Source: Telmatactis stephensoni (taxonomy: Eukaryota; Cnidaria; Anthozoa; Actiniaria; Isophelliidae). From it: DNA of 64,000 bases. The position numbers and the translations under genes are program-made. The notes beneath the pieces are model-generated. The model searched no databases. It was given only the letters and a program-made list of their open reading frames with translations, and was not told the origin of the DNA. How positions within the stretch are numbered: the first letter of the stretch is position 1; every line of letters starts with the position of its first letter. The DNA lies in NCBI GenBank assembly GCA_029948255.1, contig JALIZF010001830.1, positions 310,001 through 374,000 on the forward strand, given 5' to 3'. This document shows, piece by piece, positions 52,621-62,989 of this stretch.

Positions 52621-53671
52621 AAGAAACCAAATCAAGTACAGAAATCCAACACCACCTACGTAACATTTCCAACAAGAAAATCAGCTATATTTTATCCAAA
52701 TCAGGGTTATCCAAAAATTTTAGTTAAGATTCATATATTAAATAATTATCAAGTTTTGTCATTTTTGGTTTAATTTATTTTTGAAGTTTAGGATTATGGC
52801 TATGGTTAAAGTTTATTTCATGTTTTAATTTTATGGGCCCATTTCTCTCACTATCTCATTTATTTTTATTTATAGATGACCCTGATTATGGATAAAAATA
52901 ATGACCAATTTTCTTCAATGTCAACAAACATCACCTCAACATGCAACTTCTCTCATGCATGCCATATTGCCTCACTTGTGAACTGATCATAACTTTCTAT
53001 CCACCAAACTTATTTCTCCTTGCAATTTCCTACTCAACTATCTTGGTCCTTTATGTAAACTTGAAAAGCCAGCAATATCGTAGCTACATAGCAACGAGTA
53101 CAACCATCCCTATGCCAGAAGAAAGAGTTTCAAAGCTCCATGATAATGAAAGAGCAAGGCCTAGATAGTATTAGCTGATATAAGACATATCCTGGGAGGT
53201 TGAAGAATGCTTCTCATGTTGATGGTACAGTAGTAGTGTCATCAACTCAAATGCATAAAACCAACCATAAGGAATGAAGTCACTGCAGAAATCCAAGTTG
53301 CATGCCATCATACATTATTTATATATGCATTAATCCAATTTTTGTCAGTGCTGTAGTTGCAACCTGCTGATTGTGAAAGTAGTTCCTTTTCATATTAGTA
53401 CAACTTGCATTTTGGAATTTCCATTTAGATGGAAATCCAAAATGTTTACATCTATTTAGCATTAATAGCACTTAAAAATGGTATCACGTCATTTGGTGTG
53501 GCTGTATTATATAATTTTGTAACTTTTTTTCCATTCATTACTTTTGATTCTTTTGATTAAAGTTGTCAACATGTTTGAACCTTATTCCTTCAAATAATTG
53601 TCGGTAACTTCATTTGCATCGATCAAAGCCACTATTTCAATCTAAACTTGTGAGCTTACTAGAAAACTTAC

Positions 53672-54437
53672 TTGTTGTAGTTTAATTGTTCATACCTGAA
53701 ATATAAGTTATAGATAAGTTAAATGGTAGTCTTCAATAAATAGTTGAAAGGTAATTTTCAATAAATTTGATCAGTTTTTCCCTGCCTATATACAACACTG
53801 GCCTTTTGCATTTCATTTCTCTATAAAGTTTTAATTCAATTTCAATTCTTTTCCATGAATTTCTTATCATTCAACACCATATAGCTGTTATATTTCTTCG
53901 GTTTTCCTCATTCACATAATCTTCATTTGTAAGAATGACTCAATATTCCAGAGATTTTCCAACTGTAAGTAGCAAGTCGATTTCTCCAGCAATGAGCTTA
54001 AATGTTAGTGTTTTAAGTCATAACAGTGTGATACAATTTGTTACCCATTCAACCTTAACCCTACCTCTTGGAAGAAGAACCTGAAAAATAAAATGAAAGA
54101 ATGAATTTTGTCATCCTTGAAATGTTTGTTGGTTTCCTTATAGTAAAAACACTGTTAGTAGCTGTGATGTCATTTTTATTGATTCTATCCATTGATTTGC
54201 ATGTATCAGCTGTGTTGCTTAGATTTTCAACATATATCAAGATCTCCATACCAGAGCTTTATTTGTACGTTTTCATTAGAGTACGTTACCACCATTTCAG
54301 GTAGCTGATGCAATTTTTATTTGAGTAATTGCAAGTCCAACATTGGGAATATGCTCACAAAAATTGTATGGTATTTAAATGCAGTGATACATAATGTTAC
54401 CTCAGCTGAACCCAAACCTTACCTCTTGGAAGATAAG
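53672..54437 (-). other. micro-exon-like acceptor/donor pairs, duplicated unit 1
   Basis: On the minus strand three short segments are each bounded by a pyrimidine-rich AG and a GT(A/G)AG-like donor: 54423-54437 (15 nt, CTTATCTTCCAAGAG), 54065-54080 (16 nt, GTTCTTCTTCCAAGAG) and 53672-53695 (24 nt, ending CTACAACAA before GTAAGT). At least one reading phase through all three is open (YLPRGSSSKRYEQLNYNK). Whether they are spliced is unknown. Confidence 0.35.
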
Positions 54438-55897
54438 CTGAAAATTGGAACACATTTGATTTATTTAGTAAAAATATGTACTAATTAAATAAGATATATT
54501 TAATACTGTAAATGCTACTGTATAAAATTAACACCAGATCAGGAGTACCCTTACAGCGTCAAGTTTATTATTAAGCATATTGGGTCATGACAAGAAGAGG
54601 AAATCGAAAGCCTAGATGTATGGTATCGCAGCTGTGTTTAGTGTGATATTACCTTCAGGTGTAAAGACCAAAAGAAATGAAAATATGATGGCCTCCTCCA
54701 TAAACCCCTTAGCCATCCCTTTCCTCACACTAAGATAAGTTCCACTTTTCCTCATCATACATGCAAGGAAGTACCATGATTTGAAAGTGTGAAAAAAAGA
54801 AGGAAAGGAAGAAAGAAATCGAGAATCATCAGGTTTCCTCCAGTTGTCCAGCTAGTGCCTACCGAGTTGCCAAGATTGCCCAGATTGCATTATATATAAT
54901 AAGCTCCATTCTGATCCAAAGTCCACATTCATTTTCCATTTCTCAATTCCAAGCATGTGTTTTCTTCAAATTCCACTAACAATGTCAATACATTTCCCAT
55001 TGATTACATCGATGATGCACAATCGGCATCTAAATATGTAGCTTTCACAGTTAAAGAAACAATCCATGAGCATTTAATGCCTTCAAACAACAAGCAAATT
55101 ATTAAGGAGTCAGGTACCAGCAAAGTGGTCAGAAATTTTATTCCATTATCAGGGTTGTCAAGTCTATTTAAAGTGTTAATTTAGTTTGATTTAGGTTCAG
55201 TTTTCATAGTTTAATTTTTGTTTAGATTTAGAATTTAGTTTTAAAGTTAGATTTAAAGTTTAGATTTGAAGTTTAGGTTTATAAAGTTTAGCAATTATTT
55301 GTTTAAATGGGACAAAACCCTGATAATAATGGAGGGAAAAATGACCAACAGCTTTGCTCATCAACAAATCACACTTTTCCAACATTGTCATCGCATATCC
55401 TGGGAGGTTGAAGAATGCTTCTCATGTTACTTGGTACAGTAGTGTCATTGACTCAAATGCAGAAAACCAACCATAAGGAATGAAGTCACTGTCTGCAGAG
55501 ATTCAAGTTAAGCATCGTACATGTATCCAGGTGCATTAATCCAATTTTTGTCACTGCTGCAGTGTTGCAATCTGCTGATTGTGAAAGTACTCATTTTCAT
55601 ATTAGTACAACTTATATTTTGGAATTTCCATTTAGACGCACGGAAATCCAAAATTTTTATCTAAATATTAGCATAAATACATGTAGCACTATAAAAAATT
55701 GTAATCTATCAAATTGCATGTGATTTGGTGTGTCTGTATTATATAATTTTGTAACTTCTTTTTCCATTCATGACTTTTGATTAAAGTTGTCAACATGTTT
55801 GGACCTTACTCCTTCAAATATTATTTTATTGTAACTTCATTTGCATCAATCAGAGCCACTATTTCAATCTAAACTTGTGATTTCATAGAAAACTTAC

Positions 55898-56640
55898 TTG
55901 TTGTAGTCCATTTGTACCTGAAATATAAGTTATAGATAAGTTAAATAGTCTCTTAAAATTAAAGTCATTTAATTTCAATAAATTTGATCATTTTTTCTCT
56001 GCCTTGTATTGGCCTTTTGCATTTTATTTCTTTATATAGAGAATTCAATTTCAATTCTTTTCCATCAATTTCTTATCATTCAACACCATTTTGCTGTATA
56101 TATTTCTTCAGTTTTCCTCATTCACATTTACAATCTTCAATTCATTTGTAAGAATTGACTCAATATTCCAGAAATTTTCCAACTGTAAGTAGCAAGTCGA
56201 TTTCTCCAGCAATGAGCTTAAATGTTAGTGTTTCAACGTCATAACAGTGTGATACAATTTGTTACCCATTCAACCTTATCCCTACCTCTTGGAAGAAAAA
56301 TCTGAAAAATAAAATGAAATAATTAATTTTGTCATCATTGAAATGTTTGCTGTAGGTTTCCTTGTAGTGAATACTGTAGCTGTGATGTCATTTGCATCAA
56401 TTCTATGCATGTATCATTGTTGCTTTGATTTTCAAACATGTATCAAGATCTCCATACCAGAGGTTTATTTGTACATTTTCATAAGAGTTATAACCATTTC
56501 AGGTAGCATGCAATTTCTATTCGAGTAACTGCGAGTCTAACATTTTAAATATGCTTACCAAAACTGTACAATATTTAAATGTATAAGTGATACATAAATG
56601 CTACCTCGGCTCAACCTAACCCTACCTCTTGGAAGATAAG
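55898..56640 (-). other. micro-exon-like acceptor/donor pairs, duplicated unit 2
   Basis: Segments 56626-56640 (15 nt), 56286-56301 (16 nt, ATTTTTCTTCCAAGAG) and 55898-55917 (20 nt, GTACAAATGGACTACAACAA), each with TTTCAG-type acceptors and GTAGGG or GTAAGT donors. Together 51 nt and open in two phases. They are the counterparts of unit 1, about 2.2 kb away. Confidence 0.35.
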
Positions 56641-57481
56641 CTGAAAATTAGAACAAATTTGATTAGTAAAAATATGTACTAATTAATTAAAATTAGATTT
56701 ATTTGATACTGTAAATGCTGCTGTATATTAAATTAACAAGGGAACAAGGAATGTCAGATCAGGAGTGCCTTACAGTGTCAAGTTTATTAATAAGCATATT
56801 GGGTCAGGATCAAGAAGAGGAAATCGAAAGCCTAGATGTACAGTATTTCTGTGTTTAGTGTGATATATATCACCTCCAGGTAGATATATATAAAGACCGA
56901 AAGAAATAAAATGAAAATATGATGGCCTCCTCCATAAACCCCTTAGCCATCCCTTTCCTCGCACTAAGATAAGTTGCACTTTTCCTCGCCATACGTACAA
57001 GGAAGTACCATGATTTTGAAAGTGTGAAAAAAAGGAAGGAAGGGAAGAAAGAAATTGAGAAGCATCCATGGAGAAGAATCAGGTTTCCTCCAGTTGTCCA
57101 GTGCCTACCAAGTTGCCAGGTTTTCCCTTCAATGATTGCCCAGACTGCATTATATATTAATAATAAGCTCCATTCTGATCCAAAGTCCACATTCATTTTC
57201 CATTTCTCAATTCCAAGCAGTGTTCTCTTCCAATTCCACTAACATTGTTAATACATTGATTTAGGTTCAGTTTTCATAGTCTAATTTTTGTTTAGATTTA
57301 GAATTTAGTTTTAAAGTTTAGATTTAAAGTTTAGGTTTATAAAGTTTAGCAATTATTTGTTTAAATGGGACAAAACCCTAATAATGGAGAGAAAAATCAC
57401 CAACAGCTTTGCTCAACAAATCACACTTTCCAACATTCTGTACAACTCAACAGATCCATTTAGTTTGTTCACATTCTTTAA

Positions 57482-58324
57482 GGACGTTCGCGGGAAAATG
57501 CAAGTAAATGAAAAATCGCTGCAATTTAGCATGGTGATAAATTATCATGAAACTCATCAAATAAGGCCAAAAAAGTTGGGGGTCACCGTTAAATTTCGAG
57601 AGCTACATCGCTGAGAAGTTGGCCAATTTTGCACTTTGCAGAGCCTTCTTCACGAAGCATAAAGTAAAGAGAACGAAAATGTGTTTTCCGTGAAAAAATC
57701 ACCGGACATAGTAAAAAAGGTACAAGAATGCTTCTCCAACTATCCATCTGTTTTAAAAACGTTATTTAGATGCCGTATCAAAAAAGCAAGTTATTTTTTT
57801 AGGCAACAACAAGTAATGGTCTCCAACAAAATTGTCGCATTCTTTCGAATTCGTGGATCAAAATTAGGTAGAAAATGTCGTTTTTCCATACGAAAAATAA
57901 ATGTCGATTTTCTGAAAAACTAACAGGATGTTAATATTTAGTAGCTCTTCAAAACGAGAAAATAAAAAATGGGGGTCACCGTTAATTTTCAAGAGATATT
58001 CACCGTCAAAAACTGGATCCGTGATGACCGTGACAAGCCAAGTCCATCGCCATCTTGAAAACCGAGTGGAGACTGGGTTTCGTGGGTCCCTTTTTTGTCT
58101 TTTTCTTTCTTTTTTCTGCGCTTTTTCAACCCAAATAATTTTTTTCAACCTTGAATTTCAATTATTTTAATTTTTCCTACAAACTTGAACAATTTTTTCT
58201 TCAAAAAAAGAATAATAGAAATTATCGAAAAAATATTGTTTTACGGCCGCCATCTTGGATTTAGTTGAGCGCGCGCGCTAGCCTGCGCAGTCAAAGTGCG
58301 CGTGAACAATGCCCGCGAACGTCC
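57482..58324. mobile_element. 843-bp TTAA-flanked DNA element
   Basis: Perfect 13-bp inverted ends GGACGTTCGCGGG and CCCGCGAACGTCC are flanked on both sides by TTAA (57478-57481 and 58325-58328), the target duplication used by piggyBac-type transposases. The interior holds two direct copies of GGGGGTCACCGTTAA(A/T)TTTC (about 57578 and 57967) and a GGCCGCCATCTTGGATTTAG YY1-like motif near the right end. It has no transposase, so it is non-autonomous. Confidence 0.75.
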
Positions 58325-58645
58325 TTAAGTTCTCATCCCAGTAACTCATTCCATACAAACATGCCTCATTGTGCAAGCCATATGCCATGCATCCAGTATG
58401 TTGTCATATCAAATGTGCCATTGCATTGAAGCCCACTGTCTTATTAGTAGATTCAAAAACCAAGGTCATCTGCTTTCTACAAGAAATAGGAGTTGATCGA
58501 TCTAGCCAATTTATTTCCAAGATATTCGAAGTCAATTCCAGTTTTTCCATGAGCTATTTATACCAAGCCATATGTGCCTGCTTTTCTTATTTTCATTTCC
58601 AAGATATTTGTGAATATAATTTAATTTTATTTGTAAATGCATTAC

Positions 58646-59024
58646 CTGCGAGTTCCATGATAATCCATCACAACAAGTTGAATCCAATTTGTCTGTTGAA
58701 ATAACTTTTCATATTGTTAGTAGAAACTGCATTTTGAATAATGCAATACTTTATTAGTACTGAGTATAATGCTAATTATTTATACTATCAATTCCAAAAT
58801 GTTTTGAAACCTTCTAGAGCATTAGATGTACTATATATATACCATGACATTCAATTCCATTTGTTTCCTACATTTCATTTTCCATTATTTATTTTATTCA
58901 TATTATTCATTTCCACTGATTTCATTTTCATTTTGATTCCACATGGTAACAATTCTAATACTTTGAATTTTTTCCAGATAAATATATACGTTTTACAGTA
59001 CCTTCCACATGCAGCAGCAAATTT
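58646..59024 (-). other. two further candidate short exons
   Basis: 59002-59024 (23 nt, acceptor TTTCAG, donor GTACTG) and 58646-58692 (47 nt, acceptor CAACAG, donor GTAATG). Joined, they read open in two phases (for example LLLHVEDKLDSTCCDGLSW). They lie between the TTAA element and the 2.9-kb TIR element. No homology recognised. Confidence 0.25.
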
Positions 59025-59517
59025 CTGAAACAAAAATTCCACATTTTAGCATAGTACGACAAGGTTAAAGTCTTTTTCAGTTTTCATTACCATAGCTCAC
59101 ATTCTGGAAGTTTTCATTTCTCATAAATTTTAATTGCTAAAATTCTCCATGACATTGTAATTCATTATTAAGTGGATATTGCCCTTGTAGAACCAGACAT
59201 ATGTAAAACCTATGTAAAAGCTATGTGCTGAGGCTATGTAAAGCATATGTTGTAACTACTTAAAAACTATGCATATGGCAATTATGCAGATACTATGTAA
59301 ATTGTATAGAAAATGCTATGTTTTCGCTAGTCATTTGGAACGCTTTACATAGTATTTAAAAGCTATGTATGCGTAGAAGACAAATCGAAGTGTTAGTTAA
59401 ATAGCTTTTACATAGACAAACCATATCTTGTAAATAGGGTTTGAATAGCATACACATAGAAATAGCATATGGTATGAATAGTGTTGCAAATAGGGCATAC
59501 ATGTAAATAGGGTTCCA

Positions 59518-60070
59518 ATAGCATATACATAGAAATAACATATTGTATGAATAGCATATGCATAGAAATAACATATTATATGAATAGTATATACATAGAA
59601 ATAGCATATTATATGAATAGCATATACATAGAAATAGCGCATTATATGAATAGCATATACATAGAAATAGCATATTATATGAATAGCATATGCATAGAAA
59701 TAGCATATTATATGAATAGCATATACATAGAAATAACTACTATATGAATAGCATATACATAGAAATAGCATATTATATGAATAGCATATACATAGAAATA
59801 GCATATTATATGAATAGCATATACATAGAAATAGCATATTATATAAATAGCATATACATAGAAATAGCATATTATATGAATAGCATATACATAGAAATAG
59901 CATATTATATGAATAGCATATACATAGAAATAGCATATTATATAAATAGCATATACATAGAAATAGCATATTATATGAATAGCATATACATAGAAACAGC
60001 ATATTATATGAATAGCATATACATAGAAATAGCATATTATATGAATAGCATATACATAGAAATAGCAAAT
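59518..60070. repeat. 33-bp satellite, about 16 units
   Basis: Unit TGAATAGCATATACATAGAA plus ATAGCATATTATA with few changes. Because 33 is a multiple of three, frames on both strands stay open (11-residue repeats NSIYIEIAYYM and YSYNMLFLCIC); these are artefacts of the repeat. Confidence 0.9.
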
Positions 60071-60331
60071 TATATGATTTTCACTCCAACGAATCGCATG
60101 GAATATATTCTAAAATAGTTCTAAATTAAATACTAAAATTATGAAATACTATAAAAAACATGATAACTTCATTGATACTTTAATATGAGTAAAGATTATG
60201 TTTTGGTAGACTATGCATGAAATAAAATTATAAAACAATATGATACACACTTTTTAAGTCAAAACAATAAAATGTCTTTGTATACTATCATATGATCCTT
60301 TGAAATGCATTTACAGTCATCTGAATGTTGA

Positions 60332-60517
60332 TCAAAACTTAAGAAAACCATAATTTGAAGTGTCACATATCTCTAACAAATCAATTACTGCTTGAAACCA
60401 CTGCTTGATGTTACAAATTCCATTCATTTGCAACAGTTCAGTTTTCCTCCATATATTAGGTCTACTGCTTAATAATGGACACTTGGCTTGTTGTAAACTA
60501 AGCACAGTACAATGTAC
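60332..60517 (-). other. orphan 61-codon terminal-exon-like frame inside the TIR element
   Basis: After a TTTTCAG acceptor at 60518-60519 the minus strand reads VHCTVLSLQQAKCPLLSSRP, then NIWRKTELLQMNG and QAVIDLLEICDTSNYG, before a stop at 60332. No family recognised. Could be a terminal exon, a captured gene piece or chance. Confidence 0.25.
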
Positions 60518-61373
60518 CTGAAAATCATAAAACAATCAGGTTCTTAATAATAAATCATTGCAGTTAAAAACCAATTCAAGGACTACAGAATACCAACTGT
60601 GGAAATCAATTTGGCAAAATTCTTAATGAACTGTGGCATCTGACAAAAATGCCTACTCTATATAAACATCTGAATAGATTGACTCAATTGACTCGTGCAG
60701 TCAAAGTTGAGCTGAATTGTTAAGCATTAATTTATAAGTTTGTTTGAATCAAAGTTTTTAATTTAAGCATGATGATCACATGTATGTACCAGGTAATTGT
60801 CTTTAGATGGAAAGTCTAAATCATGTATAAAGGCTTACCGGTTTCAGCATCGAGTTCTCTTCGGTTTTCAAGCAGTTATTCTTCTAAATATTATTCCATA
60901 TGGTTGGACATCTTTCTAGATTAATTCCTAGCTTAACTGAGGAACAATTAAGGCCAGTTTTTATCACAAAACAAAGGATTTTCAAGCAGAGATTCATGAT
61001 TTACAAGCATCAGTAACGATCATGGAAGTCAAAGGCGCCAAATATTCAAATGAGGTCACATGATAAAAAGATGGTCTTTCATTGGCCATTTCCGATATTA
61101 GCTACCAGTTCCTCTCGTATTTACTGGGAAAGTAAACCCAAGCAAAGTGAAATGTCATAAGAAGAGAAGATTTATATCTGTCATGTTTGAAACAACAAAA
61201 TATTACTTTCAAGGTTATTTTGCAGCTACAGAAAACACATCAGCAAATGTTAAGCACAAATAAGAATTCAAATTTTCAAAGCAGCAGCATAAATGAAGCT
61301 CTATGATGTTGTGTGTCAGAATATTCCAAGATTCACATTTTTCAATGTTTTTTACTATGCAATTTATACAGAC

Positions 61374-61800
61374 TGCATAGGAAATACATAGAAGTATAAA
61401 AGGTATTTAACATTGATATACTGTGTGAATTATATGTATTTTATCACATAGTCAATACATAAAGACTACATAGAAAATACATAAGAGTATGCAAAAGCTA
61501 TTTAATATAGATACACTAGTATGTGAATTATATGTATGTTATCACATAGTCAATACATAAAGACTACATAGAAAATACATAAGAGTATGCAAAAGCTATT
61601 TAATATAGATACACTAGTATGTGAATTATATGTATGTTATCACATAGTCAATACATAAAGACTACATAGAAAATACATAAGAGTATGCAAAAGCTATTTA
61701 ATATAGATACACTATGTGAATTATATGTATGTTATCACATAGTCAATACATAAAGACTACATAGAAAATACATAAGAGTATGCAAAAACTATGCTTGCCA
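61374..61800. repeat. 98-bp satellite, about 4.4 units
   Basis: Units begin ACTACATAGAAAATACATAA at 61465, 61563, 61661 and 61755, with a diverged first unit near 61374. They contain TTATCACATAGTCAATACAT. Internal to the 2.9-kb TIR element. Confidence 0.85.
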
Positions 61801-62316
61801 TTAAAGATATTTAAACTCTATGTTGCATTATCACATAGTGAATACATAGAGTAGCATTGCTATACAAACGCTATGCTAATATTGTACATAGGTTTGACAT
61901 ATGTATGTAAAGACTATTCGGTATTCATATAGCTTTGACATAGTTTCTAACTATATTTTAAATACCTACAGACTATGTGATTGTAGTGTACACATACTAA
62001 ATACATAGGCAGTCACAAGCATTGCATAGCTAGAACATAGTGCAACATAGTGAAACAATAGTATTGACATAGGTTTTACATATGTCTGGTTCTACAAGGG
62101 TGTCCACCATTTCACAGTATCATAATTATCAATATATCCTTGTGAGTTTCATTTTCATATTATGTAATCCATTATATCAGGTTGTTCAGAGCGTTTAGAT
62201 GTATATCAAAATACATTCTGTATTATTTCTTACAAGACTTGCTGATTTAGCTCCATTCAATTTAATATAAATTCATAATTGATACATTTGTTACCATTTC
62301 TTCAACCTTATCCTAC

Positions 62317-62989
62317 CTCTTGGAAGACAACTGCAAAGAAAAACAAATGGAAGTGAGGCCTTTTAATTTATATGATTTGTCTAGTCGACAACAGTCACTC
62401 ACTCTCAGCTGGCGCATTACTTGATTTACATTTATTTCGATATTCACAATATTTGCATTCATTTGCCAGATGCCTGCCAGCGATAAAATTGTACATTGCA
62501 TCTCCAATATTCAATTACATTGATTTTGTCTAATTATCCAATTTCCACAATCATTCCAGAATATTTCTATACTGCATTTTTGAAAATTTCTTGCAATGTA
62601 AATTAAATAACATGATAAAGATTCTTTGATACATTTCATTACCATTTCTCCAACCTCACCCTACCTCTTGGAAGATAACTGCAAGCCAAAACAAAATGGA
62701 AGTGAGATCTTTAATTTGTTTATGTAATCTAGTTGACACTCACTCAGTCCAAACCCACTTGATTTACATTCATTGTGATATTCTTAATATTTGTATTATT
62801 GCATTTGCCAGATGATGTCCATGAGTGTATAAACTGTGCATTGTATATTCATCATCTTTTTTCCACAGCTGTTCTAGAATATTTCTATAATACATCTTTT
62901 TAACTCTCTCCTTCACACTTTTGTCAGTATAAATTCATCGATACATTTTGATACCATTTCTTCAACCTTACCCTACCTCTTGGAAGAAA
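62317..62989 (-). other. micro-exon-like acceptor/donor cluster, third group
   Basis: 62977-62989 (13 nt), 62665-62678 (14 nt) and 62317-62330 (14 nt), each ending TCTTCCAAGAG before GTAGG(A/G) and preceded by TTTCAG or TTGCAG. The conserved block continues about 30 bp into the downstream side (plus strand GATACAT..TTACCATTTCTTCAACC). Spacing is about 310-350 bp. Confidence 0.35.

Larger units (their letters stand above)
53187..57420. repeat. 2.2-kb tandem duplication
   Basis: Landmarks repeat in the same order: CATATCCTGGGAGGTTGAAG at 53187 and 55395; AAATTTCCA-type palindrome at 53415 and 55618; CCCTACCTCTTGGAAGA at 54059 and 56280; GATGGCCTCCTCCATAAACC at 54688 and 56919; AGGTTTATAAAGTTTAGC at 55275 and 57333. 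The offset is about 2.2 kb. The second unit lacks about 170 bp present at roughly 54990-55180. The first unit may start earlier (about 52860). Confidence 0.8.
59182..62100. mobile_element. 2.9-kb TIR element filled with satellites
   Basis: The left end 59182-59215 (CCCTTGTAGAACCAGACATA..) and the right end 62067-62100 are exact 34-bp inverted repeats, and looser similarity (GTGGA/TCCAC) extends outward. Subterminal zones are crowded with CTATGTAAA/TTTACATAG and ACATAG words. Inside are a 33-bp satellite (59518-60070) and a 98-bp satellite (61374-61800). No transposase domain was seen. Target-site duplication is unresolved. Confidence 0.75.

Noticed and set aside
52941..53168. 75-codon plus-strand frame with a hydrophobic middle
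   Set aside because: Lies at the edge of the 2.2-kb duplication and I saw no intact counterpart frame in the second unit; no homology recognised.
54010..54085. Box C/D snoRNA reading of the CTTGGAAGA repeats on the plus strand
   Set aside because: The C box would be TGATAC instead of TGATGA and the D box is CTGC in two copies; kept only as an alternative in the micro-exon finding.
58741..59028. 95-codon plus-strand frame rich in Phe, Leu and Ile
   Set aside because: Composition follows local T-richness; no start context or domain.
59356..60118. Long frames on both strands with 11-residue repeats (NSIYIEIAYYM, YSYNMLFLCIC)
   Set aside because: A 33-bp satellite keeps frames open on both strands; no start context or splice evidence.
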